The notes under the pieces are model-generated. The model had not been told where the DNA came from. It saw only the letters and a list, made by a program, of their open reading frames with translations, and did not search any database. A stretch of 64,000 bases of DNA, from the NCBI RefSeq assembly GCF_011440305.1, contig NZ_JAAOIW010000015.1, positions 62,001 to 126,000 of the forward strand. The letters are read 5' to 3'. The first letter of the stretch is position 1. The number at the start of each line of letters is the position of its first letter. Shown here one piece after another: positions 1-9,338 of the stretch. This stretch comes from Paenibacillus agricola. Its GTDB lineage: Bacteria > Bacillota > Bacilli > Paenibacillales > NBRC-103111. Both the position numbers and the translations under genes were made by a program.

Positions 1-383
1 ATGTGCTGGAGTCGCTGCTCAGCTGGGAGCAGCGACGCATGCTCAACGAGTGGGCTCCCACCCACATCACCGTCCCAAGCGGCTCGCGGATTGCCATTGA
101 CTACAGCGACTGCGAGGCCCCGACGCTTGCGGTAAGGCTGCAGGAGCTGTTTGGGCTGAAGCAAACGCCGCGGATTGCCCGGGAGCGAGTTCCGCTGCTG
201 CTGCATTTACTGTCGCCTGCCCAACGCCCCGTCCAGGTTACAAGCGATCTGGCAAGCTTCTGGAGCAACACCTACTTCGAGGTCAAGAAAGACCTCAAAG
301 GGCGTTACCCGAAGCATTATTGGCCAGACGACCCGCTCGTTGCGATGCCCACTAGCCGGGTTCGTCCCAAGAACATTCAATAA
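1..383 (+). CDS. hrpB: ATP-dependent helicase HrpB, C-terminal fragment (cut by window start)
   Basis: Only the last ~126 residues of a DEAH/RHA-type helicase are inside the window; the reading frame is open to base 1, so the ATG at position 3 is probably internal. The segment carries the HrpB C-terminal signature: a basic SRIAIDYS stretch, then ELFGLKQTP, LLHLLSPAQRPVQVT, a DLASFW element and the terminal KGRYPKHYWPDDP block. These residues are the diagnostic tail of HrpB and not of HrpA or other RNA helicases. The helicase core (Walker motifs) lies upstream and cannot be checked. Its cellular role is poorly defined in Gram-positives. The gene ends at a short hairpin at 411-438. Confidence 0.88.
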   Translation, partial: VLESLLSWEQRRMLNEWAPTHITVPSGSRIAIDYSDCEAPTLAVRLQELFGLKQTPRIARERVPLLLHLLSPAQRPVQVTSDLASFWSNTYFEVKKDLKGRYPKHYWPDDPLVAMPTSRVRPKNIQ

Positions 384-410
384 TCGTTATCCAGTGCGAA
401 ACAAAAAAAC

Positions 411-438
411 AGCTCTGTCGCATTCAAGCGCCAGAGCT
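411..438 (+). terminator. Probable terminator of hrpB
   Basis: A 7-bp stem (AGCTCTG / CAGAGCT) with a short GC extension lies just after the hrpB stop and is followed by a T-rich stretch. It is preceded by an A-run, so it might also end transcription from the convergent thioesterase gene on the other strand. Confidence 0.5.
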
Positions 439-529
439 TTACTTATTTGACCCAACTTCCGTATCAATCCTATGTATTTCTAATCCAAAGGAGTCTCAAT
501 TACTACTTTATTTGCCTATTCCGTATTCC

Positions 530-1045
530 TTACTCCCAAGGAAACTTCGTAATCAAAAAATGGGCGAACTTTTTGCTTTCCTCGCGACGGTACTTGCGCA
601 TCTCCGCACGTTTGAAGCCTGTTTCATGAAGCTGGCGCTCCTCCTCGGTTTCGGGGACAACTGCGGGAACCTTGACGGTTTTCCGATTGCTGTCCATTGC
701 CACAAAGGTCAGGAACGAAGTCGCGGCAATTGCGCGTTCGCCGGTTTTCAAATCCTCGGTCACTACCTTGACGAACACCTCCATCGAGCTTGTTCCTGTC
801 CAAGTGACGAATGACTCCAAGGATACAGCATCACTCGGGTTGATCGGCAGCAAAAAATCGACCGAATCCGTCGAAGCTGTAACGACCGAGCAACGACAGT
901 GCTTGGATGCCGCAATGGATGCAATATCATCGATATAGGCCATCAATTTGCCGCCGAACAGCGTGTTATTGTTATTGACATCAACCGGAAATACCCGTGA
1001 TGTTTTGTAAGACCTTGACTCTTTTACAAATCGTTGCTGCTCCAT
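530..1045 (-). CDS. Acyl-CoA thioesterase, single hotdog domain
   Basis: 171 residues. The protein hydrolyses acyl-CoA thioesters in the cytoplasm by family inference. The hotdog signature is clear: DVNNNNTLFGGKLMAYID near residues 20-40 (the N-x-x-G-T-hydrophobic-F-GG helix cap of BFIT/BACH-type thioesterases), followed by the strand VDFLLPI and a C-terminal charged tail typical of the Bacillus YkhA type. The start was set at 1045 because AAAGGAG stands 7 bases before this ATG. A longer frame back to 1189 has no ribosome site and reads as unrelated sequence. The gene is convergent with hrpB. The acyl chain preference cannot be read from the sequence. Confidence 0.85.
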   Translation of the reverse strand: MEQQRFVKESRSYKTSRVFPVDVNNNNTLFGGKLMAYIDDIASIAASKHCRCSVVTASTDSVDFLLPINPSDAVSLESFVTWTGTSSMEVFVKVVTEDLKTGERAIAATSFLTFVAMDSNRKTVKVPAVVPETEEERQLHETGFKRAEMRKYRREESKKFAHFLITKFPWE

Positions 1046-1232
1046 AGATGGGCTCCTTTGCATATAAACTTTACATATCATATCATATCTTCTCGAATTC
1101 GGCCTACTACTTACATTAAACCCCCACAAGCTTTTGAGGTAGGTCCAGGGACTATTAACTCGTGCAGCTTTTTCATTACAAATAAACATGGTAAACTACG
1201 TATAAGATCAAAAACTTTCAGGAGGAACACCT

Positions 1233-2006
1233 ATGGCACATTGGATCAGTCCCGTTCACTATTCGAAGTTCGACGATGAAGAGCAAGCGATGGCTTTTTG
1301 CAAAAGCTGGGGTCTATTGCCCCAAAAAGCGACCAAGCCCAAAACACTACGATATCGAGCGCAAAATATGGATGTGGCTTGTGAGGTTATTGGCTACGCG
1401 GATCTGGTGTTCGCTGTTATTCAGGTTGGCGAGCATCTCCATAATATTCATCCTTCTTATCTTCGAGAGATGCAAACCGCAAGCTTTGGCAAAGGCAAGC
1501 TTGAGGAAGATCCCGACGTTTTGGAGTCGGATTCCTCAGGGATCGCTACCCTTGAGGCTGGGGTGGTAGAAAATGCCTTAGAAGCTGGGACTCGAGATGC
1601 TGGCGCAGCAGAAGCTGAGTTCGTCAACTCGGTTGAGAAGAAGCCAGCCAAAAGCGAAGCGAAAAAGGAAGCCGGCAAACCCCAAGCTCCACCCGAGCCA
1701 CCTGTAGAGCTTCCCGAGGGCAAGGTCTCCATTGAGGCTACTGTCTCTGAGTTTGCGATGGTGCCTAATCCATTCAGTGATAATGATGATGAGGTTGTTA
1801 TCTTTGAGTCCGTTTCCTTTGCCAGTAATGAGGAAACCTTTACGTTAGACACGGCCTGGTCCAGCTACAGTAATGCTTTGAAAAAAATAGAGCTGCAGAT
1901 TGGCGACAAAATTACATGTGAAGCCAAGCTGGTAGCGAAGAAGCTAAGCAAGCATCCAGTCAAATACAAAATCAACAATGCGGCCAAAATCGTGAAAACC
2001 AGCTAG
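1233..2006 (+). CDS. Unknown two-domain protein with acidic linker
   Basis: 257 residues; I do not recognise a named family. An N-terminal domain (about 1-85) is followed by an acidic, Ala/Glu/Lys/Pro-rich and probably disordered linker (about 95-165). A C-terminal domain (about 168-257) begins KVSIEATVSEF and ends in a Lys-rich strand pattern (KITCEAKLVAKKL, VKYKINNAAKIVK). The alternating-strand C-terminal domain could be an OB-like or other small beta fold, but that is a guess. There is no signal peptide or membrane segment. The start ATG has a good AGGAGG 7 bases upstream. It stands alone between two minus-strand genes and has its own promoter region at 1046-1232. Confidence 0.75.
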   Translation: MAHWISPVHYSKFDDEEQAMAFCKSWGLLPQKATKPKTLRYRAQNMDVACEVIGYADLVFAVIQVGEHLHNIHPSYLREMQTASFGKGKLEEDPDVLESDSSGIATLEAGVVENALEAGTRDAGAAEAEFVNSVEKKPAKSEAKKEAGKPQAPPEPPVELPEGKVSIEATVSEFAMVPNPFSDNDDEVVIFESVSFASNEETFTLDTAWSSYSNALKKIELQIGDKITCEAKLVAKKLSKHPVKYKINNAAKIVKTS

Positions 2007-2104
2007 GCAGGATCAAGGCTTGGTCAGACAAACTTGATCTCATCTTGCTAACTATGCATGTGGCCATGTCTCCACCTTATCTTCAACTATGCATATCGCC
2101 TAAC

Positions 2105-2152
2105 AAAAAAGAGCCCGAAGCTGATCATACAGCAGAGGCTTTTCTTTTTTTG
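2105..2152. terminator. Possible bidirectional terminator
   Basis: An A-run plus GAGCC on the left pairs imperfectly with GGCTTTTC plus a T-run on the right, with a small GCTG/CAGC inner stem. It sits between the 3' ends of the convergent genes at 1233-2006 and 2163-5081, where a shared terminator is expected. Confidence 0.5.
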
Positions 2153-2162
2153 TCTAATCTCA

Positions 2163-5081
2163 TTATTGGACAAGCTGGGCAGGGGAAGCCTGCTCGGCTA
2201 AGGTAAAAAGCGCGCGTAAGGCTTGAATCGATGCCATTTGTAAATGATCTCCATTTTGAAACTGCACACCATATTCAAAAAAATCGCAATCCTGCATTTC
2301 TTGAAACCAAGCGATCTTGCCGCTAAATTCATAAGCTTCATTGAAAATTTCGATTCTAAATTTGATAACCGTATCCCCATAAAGAGGCATCCTAGCCGCC
2401 ATTAAAAAGTTCAGCCCTTTAGCTCCTATATGGGTAACCAACACTTCTTTAATACCAAGCTCCAGCTTTTTGTCTTTGAACATCTCTATTTCCATCATGG
2501 CGATTAAGGGATTAACCCAATCAAGTCGTGAATAACCTCTACGGTTACTTACTATCTTGGCCTGGTTCCTGATCGCCAGTTGAGTATTCATTTGCTTACT
2601 TTTCAATAATGCCTCTAAATCCTTGATATCCAGTGGACGGCTGAAATAATAGCCTTGGATTTCATCACATTCCTTCGATTTCAAGAACGCATATTGCTCT
2701 GCTGTTTCGACACCCTCAGCAACTACATTCATATTCATTGCCTTTGCCAGGCTCAAAATACACTCAATAATGCTTTTATTCACAGGATTTGTTAAAATCT
2801 CTTCTACAAATGATTTATCTATTTTAATAGTGTCCAAGGATAATTGTTTAAGTAAATATAACGAGGAAAAGCCTGTTCCGAAATCATCCAAAGACACTTT
2901 GATTTTCCGTTTTTTCAGCTCATCAAGCAAATGGATCACTTCTTTTTCATTACTGATAAAGGAGCTTTCTGTGATTTCAATTTCCAAATACTCTGGAGAA
3001 AGTCCGGTTTCCTCAACAATGCGGTCGATCGTTTGCAAAATATTTTGTTGCAATAGCTGCTTTACTGAGAAGTTGACCGATACGGTCATGCTCGTAAAGC
3101 CCATGTCCTGCCATCGTTTATTTTGCTTGCAGGCTTCACGTAATACCCATTCCCCTATCGGAATAATCAGCCCTGTTTCTTCGGCAATCGGGACAAATTC
3201 TGCTGGGGATACTAGGCCCCAATCAGGATGATTCCAGCGGACGAGTGCCTCCACTCCCAAAATTTCGGTCGTTTGGGCTTGAACACGAGGCATATACTGA
3301 ATGAATAGCTCATCTTTAGCCAAAGCCTTCCGAAGGTCATTGCTTAAAGCAAAGTGTTTAAATGAATGCATATTTAAAGCGGCGGTATAGTACTGAACCT
3401 GGTTTCTCCCTTGTGATTTGGCATAATAGAGAGCTGTATCCGCATGCTTAAACAAGCTATCTACTGTGCTTCCGTTCTCAGGGGAACGACTAATGCCGAT
3501 GCTGGCAGAGATATGAAGCTCATATCCATCTGCGATAAATTCTTCTTTGGTCATTTGCAAAATTTTATCCGAAACCATTTCAATCTCATCCTGGCTTTTA
3601 ATATCCGTTAAAATAATGCAAAATTCATCTCCGCTAAGCCGATAAACCGTTTGTCTTTCATCCAGGCAGCAGCCTTGCAATTTGGTAGCAAATTGGTTTA
3701 GAAGCGCATCTCCAATAGCATGTCCTAATGTATCGTTCACCAGCTTAAACCTATCCAAATCGATCAGCATGACGGCTATTTGTTGGGTAAGATCTAAATT
3801 CCCGCTAAGCAATGTACCTAGCCGCTGCTCAAACATTCTGCGATTAGGAAGCTCCGTTAAATAATCATGGTAAGCGATATATTGGTTCAATTCCTCCGTT
3901 TTTTTACGATCTGTAACATCCAGAACGGTACCAATTGTCGCAATTTCTCCCTGGTGAATGATTCTGGTATAGTGAACCTCAACAATAATAATCGTGCCAT
4001 CTTGTTTGATTGTCCTATGGCTCAGATTCCTGATCGATTGGCCTTCCTTTAAAGCAAGAATCTGAGTAACTACATTCTGCCTATCCTCAGGATGTATGCT
4101 TTCATAGATATCGGTGCCCAATAAGGTAGTTTGACCAAGCAGTTGATTCAAATGCGGGTTCGTGTAGACAAATTTACCATGCTGTGCAATAAAAACACCC
4201 ACAATAGACTGCTCTACAATACTTCGATATTTAATATCTGCTTCCCTTAAAGATTGTTCAAGCACTTTTTTATCGGTAATATTTTTAGCGATCCCATATA
4301 CACCCACCAATTCACCATTAATGATAATCGGGATATTCGTCAAACTAAATTCCATCCGATCCCCATTTTTGTGGATTCCAATGCTTTCATAGTTTTGAGG
4401 CATTAGCGTGGTTTTTGTTTTCATAAAGAAATCTAATGTTTTTTGATAGCATTCCGGTTCAACAACATCCTTAAAGCTTAATTTTAATAGCTCTTCCTTA
4501 CTGTAGCCAAAGGTCTCCTCAAGCACTTTATTACCAGACAAAAAATTCCCTTCAAGGTCAAAAGAAAAAATAGAATCCGCATTATTGTTAAACAATGATT
4601 CGTAGTATTGTTCTTCTTCTTTTAAACGCAAACGAAGACTTTTGTTTTCCGTTACATCTTGAATGACACCTATAATCGTTGCCAATTCGTTGTTTGAATC
4701 CAGCATAAATTGCACAGTTTCGATCACATACCGCACTTCACCGCTTGGGCGGACTAACCTTAGTTCAATTTCATATTCGGTCTTATTTTCAATAGCAGCT
4801 AACATCTTTTCCTCTGCTTGCTTCCGATCCTTAGGGTGCACAAGTTTGAAAAAGTCTTCATGCTGCATAGTCACACCTGTAGTAATACCACATATGATAA
4901 ACATTTGCTGGGACCACGTCACAAGATTACTCTTATAGTCATATTCCCAAGTACCTAAATTTGCTATCTTTTGGATAATTTCAAAGCTTTTATTTTTTTT
5001 TATATGTAGCCGGACTAACTCATCATGATCCGTTTCACTCAAATTTGGAAAGTCTTTATGGATGATAAATTCGTTTCGCAT
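2163..5081 (-). CDS. PAS-PAS-PAS-GGDEF-EAL protein with PilZ-like C-terminal domain
   Basis: 972 residues with no obvious membrane segment. Three PAS/PAC sensor modules (about 30-145, 160-275, 283-395) precede a GGDEF domain (about 400-565) and an EAL domain (about 575-825). The GGDEF signature reads SGDEF near residue 482 and there is no RxxD inhibitory site in the expected place before it. The EAL domain keeps EALVRW, the DDFGTGFSSL loop, KIDKSF and AEGVE, so phosphodiesterase activity looks intact. The last ~120 residues (from about 850) resemble a PilZ-type c-di-GMP receptor domain, although the classic RxxxR motif is not clear. It probably makes or breaks c-di-GMP in response to a PAS-bound ligand. 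It is a single-gene unit directly beside the border repeat at 5186. Confidence 0.85.
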   Translation of the reverse strand: MRNEFIIHKDFPNLSETDHDELVRLHIKKNKSFEIIQKIANLGTWEYDYKSNLVTWSQQMFIICGITTGVTMQHEDFFKLVHPKDRKQAEEKMLAAIENKTEYEIELRLVRPSGEVRYVIETVQFMLDSNNELATIIGVIQDVTENKSLRLRLKEEEQYYESLFNNNADSIFSFDLEGNFLSGNKVLEETFGYSKEELLKLSFKDVVEPECYQKTLDFFMKTKTTLMPQNYESIGIHKNGDRMEFSLTNIPIIINGELVGVYGIAKNITDKKVLEQSLREADIKYRSIVEQSIVGVFIAQHGKFVYTNPHLNQLLGQTTLLGTDIYESIHPEDRQNVVTQILALKEGQSIRNLSHRTIKQDGTIIIVEVHYTRIIHQGEIATIGTVLDVTDRKKTEELNQYIAYHDYLTELPNRRMFEQRLGTLLSGNLDLTQQIAVMLIDLDRFKLVNDTLGHAIGDALLNQFATKLQGCCLDERQTVYRLSGDEFCIILTDIKSQDEIEMVSDKILQMTKEEFIADGYELHISASIGISRSPENGSTVDSLFKHADTALYYAKSQGRNQVQYYTAALNMHSFKHFALSNDLRKALAKDELFIQYMPRVQAQTTEILGVEALVRWNHPDWGLVSPAEFVPIAEETGLIIPIGEWVLREACKQNKRWQDMGFTSMTVSVNFSVKQLLQQNILQTIDRIVEETGLSPEYLEIEITESSFISNEKEVIHLLDELKKRKIKVSLDDFGTGFSSLYLLKQLSLDTIKIDKSFVEEILTNPVNKSIIECILSLAKAMNMNVVAEGVETAEQYAFLKSKECDEIQGYYFSRPLDIKDLEALLKSKQMNTQLAIRNQAKIVSNRRGYSRLDWVNPLIAMMEIEMFKDKKLELGIKEVLVTHIGAKGLNFLMAARMPLYGDTVIKFRIEIFNEAYEFSGKIAWFQEMQDCDFFEYGVQFQNGDHLQMASIQALRALFTLAEQASPAQLVQ

Positions 5082-5185
5082 CGTCTACTCTCTCCGATCA
5101 TCTTGTTTACGCGTTAAATTAAGTATATAGCGCCAATGTTAGAAAAGTATTAGACTTATCCTTGAGAAGTATTAGTTTTACACAC

Positions 5186-5235
5186 GAAAAAACCCAACCT
5201 GGTCAACGTCCACCAAGCTGGGTTTACTTATTCTC
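5186..5235 (-). terminator. Rho-independent terminator, left copy of a 50-bp direct repeat
   Basis: Read on the minus strand, a 13-bp stem (AACCCAGCTTGGT paired with ACCAGGTTGGGTT, two G-T wobbles) is followed by a run of Ts. It ends the long catabolic operon. The same 50 bases recur at 17526-17575 with four differences (see that entry). Confidence 0.85.
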
Positions 5236-5242
5236 TTATTAT

Positions 5243-6289
5243 TTATCGATTGATCTTGGAAGATAAATGGTCCTTCGTGCTTTCCGCTGCTGCTCTTATT
5301 AGGCCCAGAAAATCGCAAATTTGCTCATAAGGCGGCTCTGAAAGATATTTGGGGTGATTGACATCAGCATTGACCCATAATGTCTCTAATGGAATATACC
5401 CCCTGTAATTGCTATACCGAAGTCTGGTAAAGAACTCCAACAGATCAGTTAGCTGCTCAGTATTGGGTCCGGCAGGCTTTCTTTTGACCTGAAAATTAAG
5501 GGTGTAAGGAACGACTGCTTCAATATCGTCATACCAAGCATAGCCTTCACCAGTTTTTTCGTTGAACTTCTTGTAGCAACCGGTATCATTAACTACGCCA
5601 AGATTCGGGTGATCCACCCACTCCAGGATGCGTATGACCTGATCGGCCGTTGAAGTCATATCGCCATGATTTTGCATGCCAATCTTGACCCCTTTGGTTG
5701 CTCCGTATTCGGCACATTCTCTTAAGCTTGGTACGATCCGCTCCTTGGCTATGGTTTCCCAATCCTGGCTTAGTATATCTTCTGGGATCTCCCCATTAAA
5801 CACACGCATAACAGGGGCTCCCATTTCGACCGCTATATCGATCCAATACTTAACACGCTCGATATCTAATGCACGTCTTTCCTCATTCGGGTCGGCAAAA
5901 TCGTTCTTGACCCCCGTCCCGCTGATGGCTATTCCCAATTCAGCACAAAGCTTTTTGATATTCCTCGCATATTCGACGATTTCTTCAACTGGTTTCGTGG
6001 GCAAGGTGAAGTTCTCATAGCCAGGAATATAATAAGCGGTGATATCCACAGAATCAAAGCCAGCTTCCTTAGCAAAGCGGATGAGCTGCATCGTATCAAC
6101 CGGAGGCGCGCCATCCGTGCTGCCTTGCAGCCATGAGCTCAAATTATGACTGAAGCTATACAGATTGAGACCCAGCTTGTAATCACCCGTATAATAGGGC
6201 CCATTGTGGTTGTTTATCAAATAATGGCTGGTCGGGATTTGTGTATAAACCTTTGCAAATGAGTCCTCTGTAGATTGTATATTACTCAA
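5243..6289 (-). CDS. Sugar isomerase/epimerase (AP endonuclease-2-like TIM barrel)
   Basis: 348 residues. The fold is the xylose isomerase-like TIM barrel used by IolE/IolI-type and 3-keto-sugar enzymes. The likely divalent metal ligands are seen in order: the glutamate of RVFNGE, the histidine of GMQNHGD, the aspartate of VVNDTG and the glutamate of IPLETLW. A start at 6289 (TTG) is preferred because AAGGAGG lies 8 bases before it; the upstream ATG at 6316 has no ribosome site. The gene is the last of the 14.5-5.2 kb operon and follows a VOC gene by about 30 bases. Substrate unknown: the barrel next to a VOC protein recalls dehydroshikimate dehydratases, but nothing else in the operon supports that route. 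Confidence 0.8.
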   Translation of the reverse strand: MSNIQSTEDSFAKVYTQIPTSHYLINNHNGPYYTGDYKLGLNLYSFSHNLSSWLQGSTDGAPPVDTMQLIRFAKEAGFDSVDITAYYIPGYENFTLPTKPVEEIVEYARNIKKLCAELGIAISGTGVKNDFADPNEERRALDIERVKYWIDIAVEMGAPVMRVFNGEIPEDILSQDWETIAKERIVPSLRECAEYGATKGVKIGMQNHGDMTSTADQVIRILEWVDHPNLGVVNDTGCYKKFNEKTGEGYAWYDDIEAVVPYTLNFQVKRKPAGPNTEQLTDLLEFFTRLRYSNYRGYIPLETLWVNADVNHPKYLSEPPYEQICDFLGLIRAAAESTKDHLSSKINR

Positions 6290-6319
6290 GACTGTGTCCT
6301 CCTTTTCTTGAGGCAAATT

Positions 6320-6850
6320 TTATTGTTTATCTATTTCTTTGAACTCAATCATAGTGCCCATCTTGGCGACTGAATCAAAATAAGCATAACGTTCCTTGCC
6401 TTTCTCTTGCTTAAAGAAGGCCGGCATTTCTTTACTTCCCATTAATTGAATATGCTCCTCAAAGCCATCAATATGAAATGTCATAAAATGGATGCCCGGT
6501 CCATGCTGCTCTCTAAATTCGGTCCAGGGACTTTCTTCATCGTAAGGCTCTATCAATTCAAGATAGATGGGCTCCAAAGGAATGATAGCCGTTCTGCAAC
6601 GTGCTTTTTTGTATTCGCCCCTATACCATACAAAGGGTGTATTTCCTCCCTCCGGAGCTGCTGTTGCAGTAGAACCGGCTGGTGTGGAATCAGACTGTGG
6701 GGGTCTGGGTTTGGGTGCTCTCATTTTGGCAGGATCAAGCTTAAATAAATCCATATAGTATTGAAACGCTTCCTCCAGATTATCCACGACAACACCCAGC
6801 TTAATGATTTGGTTATTCGATATCTTATCCAAATTAATCGCTCCATTCAT
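6320..6850 (-). CDS. VOC (glyoxalase/epimerase-fold) protein 1
   Basis: 176 residues with two beta-alpha-beta-beta-beta modules of the vicinal-oxygen-chelate fold. It resembles the methylmalonyl-CoA epimerase branch: LGVVVDNLEEAFQYY at the start, LELIEPYD, GPGIHFMTF and a final MIEF strand. The histidine of GIHF and the glutamate of MIEF match two metal ligands, but the first-strand histidine usual in this fold is replaced (IIKLGVV). A Pro/Ser/Ala-rich insert at about 45-72 is absent from the two sister VOC proteins of the operon. The ribosome site before the ATG is weak. Role unknown; it may isomerise or cleave an intermediate of the same pathway. Confidence 0.78.
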   Translation of the reverse strand: MNGAINLDKISNNQIIKLGVVVDNLEEAFQYYMDLFKLDPAKMRAPKPRPPQSDSTPAGSTATAAPEGGNTPFVWYRGEYKKARCRTAIIPLEPIYLELIEPYDEESPWTEFREQHGPGIHFMTFHIDGFEEHIQLMGSKEMPAFFKQEKGKERYAYFDSVAKMGTMIEFKEIDKQ

Positions 6851-6900
6851 TCGTCATTATAGTCTTTGGCCTATGGTTCCATCGCTCAAATACGTGTCGT

Positions 6901-7782
6901 CTATTCCTTCAGTTGATAACTCACAAATGCCAGCTGCTTGCTGTCGGGCGACCATGAGTTGACATTGAGTGTGCCCTGTCCGCCGAATAGCTGCGCCAGA
7001 GTCTGAAATCCGCCACCGTTGGATGACATTAATCGAATTTCAACATCTTTATTCGGTGGATGATCTCCAGGAGCTACATCACCCTTGCGGTAGGTGATAT
7101 AAGCTATCGATTCTCCGTCCGGGGACACGTGCGGAAACCAGTTATTGCTTTCATCGAAGGTCATCTGCGTCTGTTCGCTGCCATCTGCGTTCATACGCCA
7201 CACCTGCATGAGTCCCGTTCGCGTTGAATTAAACCATATATGCTTACCATCCGGTGAATATTCGGGGCCATCGTCAAGACCTACCACATCAGTCAGCTGT
7301 GTCTCTACACCACCTGTTACCGATATCGTATAGATATCGTACTGGCCGTTTCGTTCCGCACAGTAGGCGAGCTCGCTTCCGTTCGGCGACCAGCCGTGCA
7401 AATAGCTGGGAGCCATAGGGGTGAGCAGCACCGGATTACCACCCTCAAGGGGTACAACGTAAATGCGGGACTTGCCATCCTCGTAGGTGGCGTGGCTAAT
7501 CGCGATTTGTGTATGGTCGGGGGATAAGACATGGTCATTATTGCACTGATCCGCGTATCCGGTATCGATAACCGTGCTTTCCTGTGAGTCGATGTCAAAG
7601 GAATATATGCGACCAAGGCTGTTATAAATAAGCTTCTTTCCGTCTTGAGTCCAGTTCGGAGCCTCGATCAAATAGTCGAACTGGGATCGAACAATTCGCT
7701 CACCCGTTTGAATATTTATAGTTTCAAGCGTACTTATCACGTTCCGCCCTGTAATCCTGCGAGGAATTTTTAAAGTATCCAT
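6901..7782 (-). CDS. TolB/PD40-like beta-propeller protein, cytoplasmic
   Basis: 293 residues made of repeated PD40/WD40-like blades with the signature SPDG or SPNG turns (for example [48 protein letters not shown]). There is no signal peptide, unlike true TolB, so it is expected in the cytoplasm. Related propellers include oligogalacturonate lyases and sugar-binding proteins; a catalytic role is possible but not shown. Two adjacent ATGs compete (7782 and 7785); the one at 7782 has the better distance (8) to GGGAGG. It lies between an SDR gene and a VOC gene in the operon. Confidence 0.75.
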   Translation of the reverse strand: MDTLKIPRRITGRNVISTLETINIQTGERIVRSQFDYLIEAPNWTQDGKKLIYNSLGRIYSFDIDSQESTVIDTGYADQCNNDHVLSPDHTQIAISHATYEDGKSRIYVVPLEGGNPVLLTPMAPSYLHGWSPNGSELAYCAERNGQYDIYTISVTGGVETQLTDVVGLDDGPEYSPDGKHIWFNSTRTGLMQVWRMNADGSEQTQMTFDESNNWFPHVSPDGESIAYITYRKGDVAPGDHPPNKDVEIRLMSSNGGGFQTLAQLFGGQGTLNVNSWSPDSKQLAFVSYQLKE

Positions 7783-7854
7783 CATCAAAGCCTCCCTGAT
7801 TTATTGGGCTGTGCATAACTCAATTATTAAATAACGAATCTGGTTCCTTATATA

Positions 7855-8583
7855 TCAACGCAGCCAAGGCGTAACGGTCATATTCTCTATATGTACGGTC
7901 ATCGGAAGACATAATAGATACATGACCAAGCTGGATATATCCTCAGGCCTTAACATGGTAGCCCTGTCCTCTGGTGTCACAAAATTGGTTTTGTGGTTCC
8001 ATATTGGGGTATCGACCGCACCTGGACTAATCGAGGAGATTCGTATCCCTGAGCGCCTGTTTTCTTCAATCATTGCCTCGGTCAAAGCCCTTACTCCGAA
8101 TTTCGAAGCTGCATACAAGCTATTACCGCTTGAACTCTTATACGCGGCTGTCGATAAAATATTTATTATGAAGCCCGAATTTCTACTGATCATAAGGGGC
8201 AGAGCTTCCCGGCACATCAGGTAAGTTCCTGTTAAATTCGTGTCTATAATCCGTTTCCACTCTGCTGTATCAGAATCTTCCAGCCGTTTCTTATCACTCA
8301 TGCTTACTCCTGCACAGTTCACAAGAATATCAATATGGCCAAATTCGGTAATGATTTGTTTAAAAGTCTGTTGCACATCGTTCTCATCTCTAACATCCGT
8401 TCTTATACCTGTAATCTGAGCTTTGCTTGCTGCACCTAAAGAGTCCAACGATTGATTTAATACGTCTAGATCCCGCACAAGCGCAATGACCTTAACGCTC
8501 TCTTTAGCTAAAGCTTGCACCGTTGCAAAGCCAATGCCTTGGCTACCGCCGGTAACTACGGCTATTCTATCCTTGAGCTCCAC
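7855..8583 (-). CDS. Short-chain dehydrogenase/reductase 1 of the catabolic operon
   Basis: 242 residues, classical SDR. The NAD(P)-binding motif TGGSQGIG is at residues 11-18, NCAG follows at about 90, and the catalytic pair is in YAASK near 155, with an upstream serine in ILSTAAYKS. The start is GTG at 8583 with AGGAGG 7 bases upstream. The C-terminus is typical in length. It probably oxidises a sugar hydroxyl or reduces a keto sugar made from the transported substrate. It follows the ThuA-like gene. Confidence 0.85.
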   Translation of the reverse strand: MELKDRIAVVTGGSQGIGFATVQALAKESVKVIALVRDLDVLNQSLDSLGAASKAQITGIRTDVRDENDVQQTFKQIITEFGHIDILVNCAGVSMSDKKRLEDSDTAEWKRIIDTNLTGTYLMCREALPLMISRNSGFIINILSTAAYKSSSGNSLYAASKFGVRALTEAMIEENRRSGIRISSISPGAVDTPIWNHKTNFVTPEDRATMLRPEDISSLVMYLLCLPMTVHIENMTVTPWLR

Positions 8584-8649
8584 TGGGCCACCTCCTTGAT
8601 TAGGAATCCTGCGAGATAAAACCGCTGCTTTATGCCTTGTCTCCTCGTG

Positions 8650-9306
8650 TTAAACCACCGACTCGCAGCATCGCAGTACAGAGCTTCGAAGCAGCTCGAT
8701 CATCCCTGGATGAAGGAGCCCTTCTTTATTATGAGCCGGAGTCAAGCAGCAAACCTGTCCTTGACCAAAGCTGTGCGCCCAGCCCCCTATAGAGCTGCCG
8801 TCAACCGATTCAGATTTCAGAAAAATATCGGTATTCGCCTCATCACAGCTGACAAAATAATGCTCATCCACAATCTCAAACGATATTTCCCGAGACGGCT
8901 CGGAAGGAAGCACTCCTTTATAGCTTACTACTTGGTGCTTGGATGGATGATGCTCGAAATAACCTCTGAGCATTTGAATAAATGCCGAATCCGGCGGGTA
9001 AGAGGCAAGTCCGGAATGCCAGGCGAGGAAGCCCCCTCCCTCTTCCACATAACGGGTAATTGCAGTCGATAAAGGCTCCGTTAGCCAATGCTCGATATGA
9101 TCATCCTTTGGATTAACCCGATCCTCCTTAAACAGGATGACTGCCGCAGGCTTGCTAAGTAGTCGATCGGTCAAATCCTCCGCCGATACATACGCCAATT
9201 CATATTGACCGCTATCCGTCAGAGGCTTCATAGCTAAACTCAAAGATTGTTGAATCAGATCCCCGGGATGATAGTAATCCCCGACAATCGCATAGATGGT
9301 TTTCAT
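8650..9306 (-). CDS. ThuA-domain protein
   Basis: 218 residues of the ThuA/trehalose-utilisation family, a class I glutamine amidotransferase-like fold without the amidotransferase cysteine. Key features are the first strand IYAIVGDYYHPGD, the GGGFLAWHSGLASYPPD loop near residue 105, and FEHHPSKH. In rhizobia ThuA works with the dehydrogenase ThuB on 3-keto disaccharides, so a ThuA-like gene here suggests keto-sugar chemistry (inference). The ATG at 9306 has GGGAGG upstream. It sits between the two SDR genes. Confidence 0.78.
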   Translation of the reverse strand: MKTIYAIVGDYYHPGDLIQQSLSLAMKPLTDSGQYELAYVSAEDLTDRLLSKPAAVILFKEDRVNPKDDHIEHWLTEPLSTAITRYVEEGGGFLAWHSGLASYPPDSAFIQMLRGYFEHHPSKHQVVSYKGVLPSEPSREISFEIVDEHYFVSCDEANTDIFLKSESVDGSSIGGWAHSFGQGQVCCLTPAHNKEGLLHPGMIELLRSSVLRCCESVV

Positions 9307-9338
9307 GATTTGGTTCCTCCCTATGTGTAAGTAAAGGC

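Noticed and set aside
5243-6850. A dehydroshikimate dehydratase (QuiC/AsbF-like) pair of TIM barrel and VOC
   Set aside because: The combination recalls those enzymes, but the operon has no protocatechuate or shikimate genes and has an oligosaccharide-type transporter instead. A general sugar isomerase/epimerase call is safer.
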